From: Sulfurospirillum sp. | Lineage (GTDB): Bacteria; Campylobacterota; Campylobacteria; Campylobacterales; Sulfurospirillaceae | Length of the DNA: 64,000 nucleotides | NCBI GenBank assembly: GCA_014859685.1 | Contig: JACUTU010000003.1 | Span: 1-64,000, forward strand | Reading direction: 5' to 3' | Shown: positions 30,380 through 38,666 of the stretch, piece by piece | How positions within the stretch are numbered: the first letter of the stretch is position 1 | Layout of the letters: every line of letters starts with the position of its first letter | Program-made: the position numbers and the translations under genes | Notes under the pieces: model-generated | The model's database searches: none | The model's input: only the letters and a program-made list of their open reading frames with translations | What the model was told of the DNA's origin: nothing

Positions 30380-31612
30380 ATGCTCTCCCCTGGTCTCATA
30401 GAACAATTTTTTGCAGCTGCTTCGATTCAACGCTGGAATGATTATCCTCGTATGGTAGAATTAGTTGAACTCGATAAACAAGCACATAAATTTATCATCG
30501 CTTATTTTATAGCAAATATGGAACAAGAAGGAACTATCAATCATGTGCATCTTATAGAAGCTGGAATTTTTGAATTTCTGCGTCGCGTAGTAGTAACCGA
30601 TATTCGCCCCGATGTTTTTAGAAAAGCATTGCAAAAAAAAGAAAAAGAGATCAATAAATGGGTTTTTTCAAAACTCAATCATCTGCTTGTTGCTGTGCAA
30701 GATGGTGCTTTTTTACAACGCTTTGAACAGTATTTAAATGATACAAATATGTATAAAAAAGAGCGATTTATTCTCAAAGCAGCTTCTTATCTTGCTACAA
30801 AATGGGAATTTTCAATTGTCTATCAAACCAGTAAATTTCTCAATGGTATCGATCGTGTCAAAGAAGCAGTTGATGAAGAAATTGAAGATTATTATGAACT
30901 TATTGGAGTACGCAAAATAGCTCTCAATCAAAAGCTTTCAAAAATTATCGATCTCAGCGGACGACTAAGATTTCAAAAAAGATGGGCACAAACTCCTAGA
31001 ATTCCTGAAACTTCAGTGTTAGGGCATATGCTTATCGTGGCAATAATGGGGTATTTTTACTCTATCAAAGTGCAAGCTTGTGACAAAAGATTGGAAAACA
31101 ATTTTTACTGTGCTCTCTTTCATGATCTTCCAGAAGCACTCACAAGAGATATTATTTCTCCTGTAAAATACTCTGTAAGTGGTTTAGATGATATCATCAG
31201 TGAATATGAAATTGAGATGATTGAAAATGAAATATTGCCTTATTTACCGTCAAAATTGCTCGCTTCTTTTCAATATCTTTTAGGTTTATACGGCAAAAAT
31301 GAAAAAAATGAATTTTTAAATAAGATCAATGAAAATAATCATATCAAAATAGTAGATTCAATAGATTCCTACAATGAAAATAGATACAATGCCATTGATG
31401 GAAAAGCTTTGAAAAATTGTGATAGACTTGCAGCTTTTATTGAAGCAGTACTTTCTATCTCGCATGGGGTAAAATCAAAAGAACTGTTACAAGGAAAAGA
31501 GTTTATCAAAAAAACTCTAAAAGAAAAAGGGAAAGTTACAGGAGTGGATTTTTACACACTTGCTTTAGTAATTGAAGATTTTGTGATGGATGAAAAACCC
31601 TCCTCCAGATGA
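30380..31612 (+). CDS. HD-domain phosphohydrolase-like protein
   Basis: A 410-residue soluble protein whose central domain has HD-superfamily metal ligands: VLGHML near residue 214, ALFHDLPEALTRD near 245-257, and a later VDSIDSYNEN. The N-terminal 170 residues are helical and without a domain I recognise. YfbR-type nucleotidases and other HD hydrolases share the HDxxE pattern; the substrate here is unknown. It is three bases after queF, in the gyrB unit. Its last 15 bases are overlapped antisense by the SRP RNA. Confidence 0.78.
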   Translation: MLSPGLIEQFFAAASIQRWNDYPRMVELVELDKQAHKFIIAYFIANMEQEGTINHVHLIEAGIFEFLRRVVVTDIRPDVFRKALQKKEKEINKWVFSKLNHLLVAVQDGAFLQRFEQYLNDTNMYKKERFILKAASYLATKWEFSIVYQTSKFLNGIDRVKEAVDEEIEDYYELIGVRKIALNQKLSKIIDLSGRLRFQKRWAQTPRIPETSVLGHMLIVAIMGYFYSIKVQACDKRLENNFYCALFHDLPEALTRDIISPVKYSVSGLDDIISEYEIEMIENEILPYLPSKLLASFQYLLGLYGKNEKNEFLNKINENNHIKIVDSIDSYNENRYNAIDGKALKNCDRLAAFIEAVLSISHGVKSKELLQGKEFIKKTLKEKGKVTGVDFYTLALVIEDFVMDEKPSSR

Positions 31613-31703
31613 CTGCGGCACATACTTAAATAAAGTGCTCTGCTGTGTTCCCACCCTGAAGCGTTGCTTCGATTCAAACATTGCACAGGTCTAAAGGAGA
31701 GCG
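31598..31703 (-). ncRNA. ffs: signal recognition particle RNA (4.5S-type, small bacterial)
   Basis: Read on the minus strand, 31640-31658 gives CAGG, GTG, GGAA, CAC, AGCAG. That is exactly the domain IV hallmark of SRP RNA: a CAGG/AGCAG internal loop and a GGAA tetraloop on a three-bp stem. The flanks pair to close the rod (CTCTCC near 31703 with GGAGGAG near 31600). A perfect TATAAT sits seven bases upstream of the proposed 5' end, and GGG plus five T's follows the 3' end. The ends are approximate. No protein-coding gene explains this gap. Confidence 0.87.
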
Positions 31704-31710
31704 AATTGAA

Positions 31711-31716
31711 ATTATA
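31711..31716 (-). promoter_or_regulatory. -10 element of the SRP RNA
   Basis: TATAAT on the minus strand, seven bases before the predicted 5' end of the SRP RNA. The TACATGTA at 31737-31744 lies just upstream of it. Confidence 0.7.
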
Positions 31717-31755
31717 TCGAAAAATTCTTAAACTCTTACATGTAAAGGATAGATA

Positions 31756-32178
31756 ATGCTGTTTAAAAAAATCAAAATATTTTTTCTCTCAATCTTTCGT
31801 GAATTCTTTTTATATCACCATACTTCACTTGAATTTCGAGCAAAACTATTTGCTGCGATGATCGCTTCAAACAATGTCGATAATACCTACGAATACAAAG
31901 TTTTACAAAAAATTGCAGCCGAAATTTACAATGATGAATATAGAGTTGATGTACTTGTGAATACAACTAAAGAATATGTAGATAAAATCCAAGAAAATAA
32001 TGGTCTAAACATAGATGATTTATTGCTCAATATCACAAAACAGATAAAAAAAAATAGTCGTTTTAAAGATAAGATAAATTTAGAACATCTTAGAAGTTTT
32101 TACAATTATGATGGTGATGAAGATACAACATTGTTACAAACAAGAATTTTAGAGTTTTTTGAAAATGCAAGTGCTTAA
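31756..32178 (+). CDS. conserved hypothetical protein, 140 residues
   Basis: An unrecognised soluble, helix-rich protein. The N-terminus (KKIKIFFLSIFREFFLYHH) is basic and aromatic; the rest is acidic and could be a small helical bundle, with the segment AKLFAAMIASN reminiscent of tellurite-resistance TerB-type helices, though I would not assign it. The ATG follows AAAGGATAGAT. It is followed three bases later by tRNA-Ser on the other strand. Confidence 0.7.
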   Translation: MLFKKIKIFFLSIFREFFLYHHTSLEFRAKLFAAMIASNNVDNTYEYKVLQKIAAEIYNDEYRVDVLVNTTKEYVDKIQENNGLNIDDLLLNITKQIKKNSRFKDKINLEHLRSFYNYDGDEDTTLLQTRILEFFENASA

Positions 32179-32180
32179 AA

Positions 32181-32268
32181 TGGCGGGCAGAGAGAGATTC
32201 GAACTCTCGGTAGGTTTCCCTACGGCCGCGTTCCAGGCGACTGGTTTAAACCGCTCACCCATCTGCCC
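32181..32268 (-). tRNA. tRNA-Ser (GGA)
   Basis: A class II tRNA with a long variable arm (stem GTAGGG/CCTAC). The acceptor GGGCAGA pairs with TCTGCCC, followed by G and an encoded CCA. The anticodon loop is CTGGAAC on a GTCGC/GCGGC stem, so the anticodon is GGA. Confidence 0.95.
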
Positions 32269-32309
32269 AAAATAAAGAAAAAATAGTATAGCTTTTTTGT
32301 ACTTATGAG

Positions 32310-32708
32310 TTACTTTAAACAATTTGTGCAGAGGATTTCAAAATGGATGACATCATTTAAAATTTTACAATTTGCTTCATTTTCAATTTTATCGATAAAT
32401 GCGTTTGTATCAGATTGAAAATCCCATATTGTGTCACAAGATTTACAATATAGGTGAATATGCTTCTCTTTTTTAATCTCATAGTGAGGTTTTTTTGCGA
32501 TTTTTACTTCACTAATGATATCTTTTTCCACCATTTCATTAAGATTTCTATAAATAGTAGATAAAGAGAGTGTAGGAAATTTTTCTTTAGTGATTTTTTC
32601 GATCTGTTCTAAAGTTGCATGTCCACAATTTTCTAAAGTATCTAATACACAAAGTCTTTGAGGAGTTGCCTTTAAATCGCTTGTTTTTAAAAGTTTTATA
32701 TGAGACAT
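32310..32708 (-). CDS. Fur/PerR family metalloregulator
   Basis: A 132-residue Fur-superfamily repressor: winged-helix N-terminus (ATPQRLCVLDTLE near residue 14, LSLSTIYRNL near 47) and a metal-binding C-terminus with HIHLYCKSCDTIW (about 83-95) and CTNCLK at the very end, giving two CxxC zinc sites. The absence of long His-rich loops makes PerR (peroxide response) at least as likely as Fur (iron). It is divergent from a 33-residue membrane protein gene. Confidence 0.85.
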   Translation of the reverse strand: MSHIKLLKTSDLKATPQRLCVLDTLENCGHATLEQIEKITKEKFPTLSLSTIYRNLNEMVEKDIISEVKIAKKPHYEIKKEKHIHLYCKSCDTIWDFQSDTNAFIDKIENEANCKILNDVIHFEILCTNCLK

Positions 32709-32850
32709 ATTTTATCCTTTTTATTTATCTTATGATAACAGAAATGAAAAATTTTCGCAAGTAGTTTTTATAATTTATTGCTATTTTATGTGTATTTTTA
32801 TAGATTTTTTTCTAAAATTTTGCTATATTTTTTACAAAGAGGAGGCTATT

Positions 32851-32952
32851 TTGAACAAAACTTACAAAAGATTTTATACAAGGCTCATCGTTGGCGGAGT
32901 TTTTATACTTGCTATTTTGCTCTCAAGTATTTATAGTGCTTTAAAATCCTAA
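32851..32952 (+). CDS. 33-residue single-pass membrane protein
   Basis: A TTG at 32851 follows AAAGAGGAGG at ideal spacing and opens a 33-codon frame to TAA at 32950-32952. The product begins MNKTYKRFYTR and has one hydrophobic helix (about residues 12-28), with a basic N-terminal end that would stay inside. I do not recognise it. The strong ribosome binding site and the basic-then-hydrophobic layout make chance unlikely. It lies divergent from the Fur/PerR gene. Confidence 0.6.
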   Translation: MNKTYKRFYTRLIVGGVFILAILLSSIYSALKS

Positions 32953-33425
32953 TAATAACCCAAACACAGTTCGTTTGTGAGATTTATTTTTTTCTCTAAC
33001 GGGCTTGGCCCAAAAAATTTGCATTTTTCTACATAAATATTATAGTTATAATCTAATCCTAAATCATCATAAAATTTTTTTAAATTGACAAATTTTATAC
33101 CACAAATATCCCTAATATCTAGTATTTTATATAATGAAGAGTTATTTGAAGCGATAAGATGCGAGGAAGCAATGCCTGTAAAATGACAAAATGCACTCGC
33201 GATAACCATACCATGAAGTGGAGTACATTCTTGTAAAATATGTTGGTATTTGGGCAATATAGTCTTCTTTTCTAAAAAAATTATGCGTGATGATTCATAT
33301 CTAGCGGCTTTGATATCTTTCCAAAATCTATATGCGTTGGAAGATATACAGACTCTTTCGCAGAGTTCTTTGTTCACAATAAAATCATCTAAAAAGAAGT
33401 TGTTTGATAAATTGATCATTTTCAT
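32949..33425 (-). CDS. hypothetical protein with possible helix-turn-helix
   Basis: A protein of about 158 residues that I do not recognise. Near residue 20 the segment NKELCERVCISSNAYRFWKD has the spacing of an excisionase/MerR-type helix-turn-helix, and a second similar helix pair may occur around GIASSHLIAS. The C-terminal part is rich in Lys and aromatic residues. The start is uncertain: ATG 33425 (MKMINLSN) or 33419 are likely; the frame is open to TTG 33455. It could be a small DNA-binding protein; this is a weak inference. Confidence 0.55.
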   Translation of the reverse strand: MKMINLSNNFFLDDFIVNKELCERVCISSNAYRFWKDIKAARYESSRIIFLEKKTILPKYQHILQECTPLHGMVIASAFCHFTGIASSHLIASNNSSLYKILDIRDICGIKFVNLKKFYDDLGLDYNYNIYVEKCKFFGPSPLEKKINLTNELCLGYY

Positions 33426-33540
33426 TTTTGATCTTTTTTTAAGTAACAATAGCAAATTATTGCTTACATGTAAACTATATTTTTATAAATTTTTCATCAA
33501 ATTACAATATAATAATTAAAAATTTTCAGGAGATATAAAG

Positions 33541-34605
33541 ATGAATAACATAAAACACCTTGTAGCTTTTTTTGCAGTCGTAGCACTTACATGTAGTTTG
33601 AATGCTACAGAAAAAGTGTACCGCCTTAAACTAGCCGCTTCTTGGGCAAATACAGTGCCTATTTTGGGTGTCGCACCAATTGAGTTTCAAGAGATGGTAG
33701 AAACCATGTCAAATGGAAGATTGCAAGTGCGTATCGATGATCCAAACAAACACAAAGCTGGACTTGCAGTTATGGATCTTACAAAAACAGGGCAGTACGA
33801 TATAGGCTACACAGCTTCTTATTATTACAAAGGCAAAGATGCAAAACTCAGCTTTTTTACAACGATACCTTTTGGTTTGCTTGCAACTGAACAACACGCA
33901 TGGTTTGAATATGGTGGTGGAAAAGAGTTGGCACAAGAAGTATATGATCAACACGGACTTATCCATTTGCAAGGTGGCAATACAGGTATGCAAATGGGCG
34001 GATGGTTTAAAAAAGAAATTACTTCACTTGAAGATCTCAAAGGCTTAAAAGTGCGTATACCAGGTATGGGTGGTGAGGTTATGTCAAAACTTGGAGTTTT
34101 AGCCGTGACTGTACCGCTAGGAGAACTTTATACTTCACTTGATAGAGGAACTATTGATGCGGTTGAGTGGATAAGTCCTGTTTTTGATATAAATATGGGA
34201 TTTCAAAAAGTAGCTAAATTCTACTACACAGGTTGGCAAGAGCCAGCAAGTGAGATACAATTTTTGTTTAACAAAAAATCTTTTGAAAATTTACCTAAAG
34301 ATCTTCAGATGATCATAGAAACAGCAGCTAGCAAAGTTGCAAATCGTGTTATGGAAAAAGCAATGTATCAAAATGCTTTAGCGTGGGATAAAATAGAAAC
34401 AGAACATCCAGATGTGAAAGTTGCTAGTTTTCCAAAAGAAGTACTCACGGCACTTTCCAAAGCAACCGATACAATACTTGATGAGCAAGCAAGTAAAGAT
34501 CCACTTTTTAAAAAGATTCTTGACTCACAAAGAGCTTTTATCACTAAAGCAAGAGCTTGGACAAAGATGGGAGATTACGCATATATAAACAATACTGAAA
34601 AATAA
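33541..34605 (+). CDS. TRAP transporter substrate-binding protein (DctP/TakP type)
   Basis: A 354-residue periplasmic solute-binding protein with a signal peptide (cleavage near LNATEKV, residue 23). The family's Arg motif LKGLKVRIPGMGGEV is near residue 163, and the segment DAVEWISPVFDINMGFQ with YYTGW is close to the alpha-keto-acid-binding TakP branch, so a 2-oxo acid, lactate or similar anion is a reasonable guess. No DctQ or DctM membrane genes lie in the window, so the partner permease must be elsewhere. The signal peptide carries a TACATGTA (33588), read as LTCS. AGGAG precedes the ATG. Confidence 0.88.
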   Translation: MNNIKHLVAFFAVVALTCSLNATEKVYRLKLAASWANTVPILGVAPIEFQEMVETMSNGRLQVRIDDPNKHKAGLAVMDLTKTGQYDIGYTASYYYKGKDAKLSFFTTIPFGLLATEQHAWFEYGGGKELAQEVYDQHGLIHLQGGNTGMQMGGWFKKEITSLEDLKGLKVRIPGMGGEVMSKLGVLAVTVPLGELYTSLDRGTIDAVEWISPVFDINMGFQKVAKFYYTGWQEPASEIQFLFNKKSFENLPKDLQMIIETAASKVANRVMEKAMYQNALAWDKIETEHPDVKVASFPKEVLTALSKATDTILDEQASKDPLFKKILDSQRAFITKARAWTKMGDYAYINNTEK

Positions 34606-34612
34606 ATCGCAC

Positions 34613-34642
34613 AAAGAGGTGAGCGTTTGCGTTTACCTCTTT
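34613..34642. terminator. hairpin between dctP and the DUF423 gene
   Basis: AAAGAGGT (34613-34620) pairs with ACCTCTTT (34635-34642), and the inner bases GAGCG and CGTTT extend the stem with wobble pairs. It lies between two convergent genes and overlaps the last bases of the DUF423 gene. No T-run follows on the plus strand. Confidence 0.55.
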
Positions 34643-35007
34643 ACCCCGACTAACAACAAAATCCACGCTACAATAAAACCAGCACCTCCGATAGGTGTGA
34701 TCGCTCCAAGCCACTTGATACTACTCATTGCCAAAGCATATAAGCTACCTGAAAATATAAAGATACTTGCAAACATAATATATCCAGCAAGCCTAATTTG
34801 TAGATTTTGCTTTACATGTAAGACCAAAGCAATCGCCAAAAGCCCTAAAGCGTGATAAAACTGGTACTGCACTCCCGTGTTAAAGATGCCCAAACTATAA
34901 ACATCCAAACTAGACTTGAGCGAATGCGCCCCAAAAGCTCCGATACCAACACTTAAAGCCATCATAAAAGCCGCTAAACTTAGAAATTTTTGTGTGTGCG
35001 TATTCAT
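34633..35007 (-). CDS. DUF423 (YgdD-type) membrane protein
   Basis: A 124-residue protein with four hydrophobic segments of the DUF423/YgdD family. Characteristic are GAFGAHSLK (about residue 23), NTGVQYQFYHALGLL (about 43) and the C-terminal APITPIGG-like AITPIGGAGFIVAW. Function is unknown. The ATG follows AGAGGAATTTT. A TACATGTA at 34813 is read as LHVK. Confidence 0.88.
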   Translation of the reverse strand: MNTHTQKFLSLAAFMMALSVGIGAFGAHSLKSSLDVYSLGIFNTGVQYQFYHALGLLAIALVLHVKQNLQIRLAGYIMFASIFIFSGSLYALAMSSIKWLGAITPIGGAGFIVAWILLLVGVKR

Positions 35008-35068
35008 AAAATTCCTCTTGAGTAAAATAGAAATATATTCATTTTGTGAGATTAAGGTTAAAAAGTAG

Positions 35069-35158
35069 TGGCCGGGAGAAGGAGATTCGAACTCCTGGAG
35101 GTATTACCCTCGCCGGTTTTCAAGACCGGTGCATTAAACCAGACTCTGCCATCTCCCG
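35069..35158 (-). tRNA. tRNA-Ser (TGA)
   Basis: A class II tRNA of 90 bases with encoded CCA. The acceptor CGGGAGA pairs with TCTCCCG, and the anticodon loop CTTGAAA sits on a CCGGT/ACCGG stem, giving the anticodon TGA. It has a long variable arm, as seryl tRNAs do. Confidence 0.95.
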
Positions 35159-35178
35159 ACAGATAAAAAGTGAAAAAA

Positions 35179-35328
35179 CTATTCAGTCTTTTCTTTTACA
35201 TAAGTTGCACCCTGATTGACTTTTTCTTTAGTCCAATCAGCCGCATCTTTTGAATCGCTTTTGATGCCACCCCATGTAGCACAGCCGCTAAGAAGTAAAA
35301 CAATAAATAAACCTGCAATGTATCTCAT
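35179..35328 (-). CDS. small lipoprotein, 49 residues
   Basis: A short open frame between two tRNA genes. The product begins MRYIAGLFIVLLLSGCATWGG, a clear lipoprotein signal with the lipobox LSGC (Cys about residue 16), followed by a small charged tail with Lys/Asp/Glu. Such 50-residue lipoproteins, somewhat like entericidins, are common but their function is unknown. AAGGA lies in front of the ATG. Confidence 0.75.
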   Translation of the reverse strand: MRYIAGLFIVLLLSGCATWGGIKSDSKDAADWTKEKVNQGATYVKEKTE

Positions 35329-35349
35329 AAGAAATCCTTCAAGTTATCT

Positions 35350-35423
35350 TGGAGGCGACACCCGGATTCGAACCGGGGATCAGGGCTTTGCAGGCCCATG
35401 CCTTACCACTTGGCTATATCGCC
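35350..35423 (-). tRNA. tRNA-Cys (GCA)
   Basis: A 74-base tRNA with encoded CCA. GGCGATA pairs with the 3' acceptor strand. The anticodon loop CTGCAAA on a GGGC/GCCC stem gives anticodon GCA. Confidence 0.96.
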
Positions 35424-35440
35424 ATCAAAAGTAAAAAAAA

Positions 35441-35528
35441 TGGTGCCCGAAGCCGGAATTGAACCGGCACGCTCGTAATGAGCGAGGGATTTTAAGTCCC
35501 TTGCGTCTACCAATTCCGCCATCCGGGC
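35441..35528 (-). tRNA. tRNA-Leu (TAA)
   Basis: A class II tRNA of 88 bases with encoded CCA. The acceptor is GCCCGGA. The anticodon loop CTTAAAA on a GGGA/TCCC stem gives anticodon TAA, and a long variable arm (CGCTC/GAGCG) is present. Confidence 0.96.
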
Positions 35529-35550
35529 AAACGCAATTTCTCAAATCAAA

Positions 35551-35625
<75 letters not shown>

Positions 35626-35725
35626 ATCAAAAATGAGACGCAATTGTAGCATAACTATTCTTAAATGTAAAGTATTTTTACAATTTTATGAAACTTGCTA
35701 TAATGCAAATAAAAAAAGGAAAACA

Positions 35726-37408
35726 ATGCGTAGTGATCAGGTAAAAAAAGGTTTTGATAAAGCACCTCATAGAAGTTTATTTCGAGCTACAGGTTTAAAA
35801 AGTGAAGATTTTGCAAAACCATTTATAGGCGTAGCAAATTCTTATATCGACATAATTCCAGGGCATTTCTTTTTACAAGAGTATGGAAAAATCATTAAAG
35901 ATGAGATACGAAAAAATGGTTGCGTACCTTTTGAATTCAATACTATCGGAGTCGATGATGGTATTGCGATGGGACATGATGGAATGCTGTACTCTTTACC
36001 ATCGCGTGAATTGATAGCAAATTCCATAGAAACTGTTATGAATGCACATAAGCTCGATGCCATGATTTGTATCCCAAATTGCGACAAAATTGTTCCTGGT
36101 ATGATCATGGGAGCTTTGAGAGTCAATGTCCCAACTGTTTTTGTGAGTGGTGGTCCTATGCAAAAAGGGCATACAAAAGATGGAAAACCAATCGATTTGG
36201 CTACTGCTTTTGAAGCGGTCGGCAAATTTGAAAAAGGTGATATAGATGAAAAAGAACTCACCGATATAGAATGCAACGCATGCCCTAGCGGTGGGAGTTG
36301 CTCAGGAATGTTTACTGCAAATAGTATGAATACACTTATGGAAGCTATGGGTATAGCACTGCCCGGCAATGGCACGATACTTGCAATGACGCCACAACGA
36401 GAGATTCTTATACGCGCAGCAGCTAAGCGAGTCTGCGAAATAGCACTTGATGAGCGTTATAATTTTAGAAATATTCTCAATGAAAATGCGATCAAAAATG
36501 CTTTCGCTATCGATATGGCAATGGGCGGAAGTTCGAATACAGTTTTGCATATGCTAGCGATTGCCAAGGAAGCAGATGTGGATTTTAACATAGCAGATAT
36601 TAATGAGATAAGTAAAAAAGTTTCACACATAGCCAAAATTTCCCCATCACTTTCAACCGTACACATGGAAGATATCAACAAAGCAGGCGGTGTCAATGCT
36701 GTTATGCGAGAAATAGCAAAAAGAGACAATGGATCCTTGTATCTTGACAATCTTACAGTAACGGGCGAAACGATAGCTAAGCGTATTGAAAACGCACAGA
36801 TAAAAGATACACAGATCATTCACACGCTTGATAATCCATATTCAAAAGTAGGCGGGCTTGCTGTACTCTTTGGCAATCTTGCAACACAAGGTTGTGTGAT
36901 AAAAACAGCCGGCATAACCGGTGAGAGAACTTTTAGTGGCAAGGCAGTTTGCTTTGATTCACAGCAAGAGTGTATCAAGGGCATTACAAGCGGCAAAGTA
37001 AAAGCTGGCGATGTTGTAGTAATTCGCTATGAGGGTCCAAAAGGTGGCCCTGGTATGCAAGAGATGCTTTCTCCAACTTCACTAATCATGGGTATGGGTC
37101 TAGGAGCGAGTGTAGCGCTTATAACCGATGGCAGGTTTTCAGGTGCAACACGGGGTTTGAGTGTAGGACATATCTCTCCAGAAGCTGCCGAAGGTGGCTT
37201 GATAGGTCTCATTGAGGATGGCGATATCATCAATATAGATGTAGATGCTTATAAAATTGAGGTTGATTTAAGTGATACGGTGATTGCAAAAAGAAAAGCA
37301 GCTTTTAAACCATTGGTAAAAGATGTTCCAGGTAGTTGGCTCAAACAGTACAGGCAACTTGTAACCAATGCAAGTAGCGGTGCTATGCTCAAAACAGAAT
37401 TCCAATAA
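35726..37408 (+). CDS. ilvD: dihydroxy-acid dehydratase
   Basis: IlvD dehydrates dihydroxy-acids to the keto-acid precursors of valine, leucine and isoleucine, using an Fe-S cluster. The 560-residue protein has the cluster Cys residues in [11 protein letters not shown] (about residue 118) and [15 protein letters not shown] (about 190), plus the C-terminal [11 protein letters not shown]-like [12 protein letters not shown]. The start is ATG 35726 ([10 protein letters not shown]) after AAAAAAGGA; the frame is open to 35633 through the tRNA-Gly gene edge, which is not coding. marC follows. Confidence 0.96.
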   Translation: MRSDQVKKGFDKAPHRSLFRATGLKSEDFAKPFIGVANSYIDIIPGHFFLQEYGKIIKDEIRKNGCVPFEFNTIGVDDGIAMGHDGMLYSLPSRELIANSIETVMNAHKLDAMICIPNCDKIVPGMIMGALRVNVPTVFVSGGPMQKGHTKDGKPIDLATAFEAVGKFEKGDIDEKELTDIECNACPSGGSCSGMFTANSMNTLMEAMGIALPGNGTILAMTPQREILIRAAAKRVCEIALDERYNFRNILNENAIKNAFAIDMAMGGSSNTVLHMLAIAKEADVDFNIADINEISKKVSHIAKISPSLSTVHMEDINKAGGVNAVMREIAKRDNGSLYLDNLTVTGETIAKRIENAQIKDTQIIHTLDNPYSKVGGLAVLFGNLATQGCVIKTAGITGERTFSGKAVCFDSQQECIKGITSGKVKAGDVVVIRYEGPKGGPGMQEMLSPTSLIMGMGLGASVALITDGRFSGATRGLSVGHISPEAAEGGLIGLIEDGDIINIDVDAYKIEVDLSDTVIAKRKAAFKPLVKDVPGSWLKQYRQLVTNASSGAMLKTEFQ

Positions 37409-37420
37409 GCTTCCATGTAG

Positions 37421-38059
37421 ATGGAATTTTTCAACCTTCTTTTGCAACATACCATCACAATGATGGCTATAGTAGATCCGCTTGGAGTGAGTGCTATCAT
37501 GCTCTCACTCCTTAACGAAAAAGCTACCAATGAACAGATAAATACCATAGCTTACAAATCCACTATAACTATTGTCATTGCATTTTTTGTTGTGTTGCTC
37601 AGCGGAAATTTTCTCTTAAAACTTTTTGGTATTGAACTAGATTCACTTAAAGTTATGGGCGGTATTGTGCTTTTACTCATGGCTATAAAAATGGTAAATG
37701 GTACGATTGAAAATAAAAATCAAACAAAAGAGGAACGCGAAGAAGCACAAAACCATGATGAATTTGCCATCATTCCTTTAGCTATTCCTATAACTTTTGG
37801 CCCAGGAATTTTCGCAACAATTGTAATTCTCAAGGGGCATACAGATACTTTTTTGCAACTCTCTGCGTTGATTTTAGCGTATCTTATCGTGGCATTAAGT
37901 GTATATTTTGCTTTTAAAAACAGTGTCTATATCAAAAAATATTTAGGCATAACGGGTCAAAAAATTATCAGTCGTTTGATGGGGCTTATCGTTGGAGCGA
38001 TTGCTGTACAGTTTATTTTAAGTGGTTGCACAAAGTTATTAAAAAGCTATCTTCTTTAA
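37421..38059 (+). CDS. MarC family integral membrane protein
   Basis: A 212-residue, six-helix protein of the MarC/UPF0056 family: VDPLGVSAIML near residue 20, FGIEL near 67, and AIPITFGPGIFATIV near 118, with the family's conserved DP and PGP-like segments. Function is unknown (MarC itself is not a drug exporter). It begins 12 bases after ilvD and ends in a strong hairpin. Confidence 0.9.
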   Translation: MEFFNLLLQHTITMMAIVDPLGVSAIMLSLLNEKATNEQINTIAYKSTITIVIAFFVVLLSGNFLLKLFGIELDSLKVMGGIVLLLMAIKMVNGTIENKNQTKEEREEAQNHDEFAIIPLAIPITFGPGIFATIVILKGHTDTFLQLSALILAYLIVALSVYFAFKNSVYIKKYLGITGQKIISRLMGLIVGAIAVQFILSGCTKLLKSYLL

Positions 38060-38086
38060 AATGAGGAGTATAGAAGATAGCTTTTT
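38041..38086 (+). terminator. terminator of the ilvD-marC unit
   Basis: A perfect 15-bp stem: AAAAAGCTATCTTCT (38041-38055) with AGAAGATAGCTTTTT (38072-38086). The left arm covers the last codons of marC and the right arm ends in T's. Confidence 0.85.
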
Positions 38087-38098
38087 AAAAAGACTCTA

Positions 38099-38203
38099 CT
38101 AAGAGAGACTGTTTACGATGGCATAGCCAAAACCTAGAAGCGTAAACACGATTGCTACATCTATGACTTGAAGTATTTGAAGCGGATTAAGATTGTTGCT
38201 CAT
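38099..38203 (-). CDS. 34-residue small membrane protein
   Basis: A 35-codon frame from ATG 38203 to TAG 38099-38101, preceded by TTAAAGGATATATT, a good ribosome binding site. The product begins MSNNLNPLQILQVID, then has one hydrophobic helix (about residues 16-30). It lies directly after the marC hairpin on the opposite strand. I do not recognise it; the RBS and helix support it. Confidence 0.6.
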   Translation of the reverse strand: MSNNLNPLQILQVIDVAIVFTLLGFGYAIVNSLS

Positions 38204-38462
38204 AATATATCCTTTAAATTTTTCGAGAATGATACGACTTTATACTTAATTAAAAATTAAATAGTTAGAAAATATATAAAAAAAGTCAATAATGTTTCAA
38301 AAATACTCTTTTTTTTGATAAAAAAGCTATATATTAGTAGGGAAGTTCAAAAATTATTAAGAATAGAGTATTTAAAGGTGATAATATAAGTTAAATTTAA
38401 TAAAACTAACATTTTTTAGAAAATATACGATTTTCATTCTAAAGTTTGTCTAAGGAAGCGAT

Positions 38463-38666
38463 ATGAATGTAGGTGGTTGGACATGTCCGCATGAGAGAGA
38501 TGGGATCTGCGATATTATCAAAAAAGAGTGCGACCCAGGAGATAGGGGTTGTGTTTTGTATGGGAAGGTAAAATTTGCAAACCCACAAACCCCATCAAAC
38601 GAAGCATTCGAAAAGCGAATGGAGCGTAAAATGCGTCAAATGTTAGATGAAAAAAAAGAGGATTGA
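38463..38666 (+). CDS. small Cys-rich protein, 67 residues
   Basis: A 67-residue protein with TCPHERDGICDIIKKECDPG and DRGCVLYG in its first half: four Cys and one His that look like a metal or disulfide site. The second half is a charged helix (MERKMRQMLDEKK). I do not know a function. It begins a plus-strand run whose next genes are flagellar, and its stop overlaps the next start (TGATG), so it may act with the flagellar export system. AAGGAAGCG precedes the ATG. Confidence 0.75.
   Translation: MNVGGWTCPHERDGICDIIKKECDPGDRGCVLYGKVKFANPQTPSNEAFEKRMERKMRQMLDEKKED

Noticed and set aside
35842-36375. 177-codon minus-strand frame inside ilvD
   Set aside because: Antisense shadow of a strongly conserved gene.
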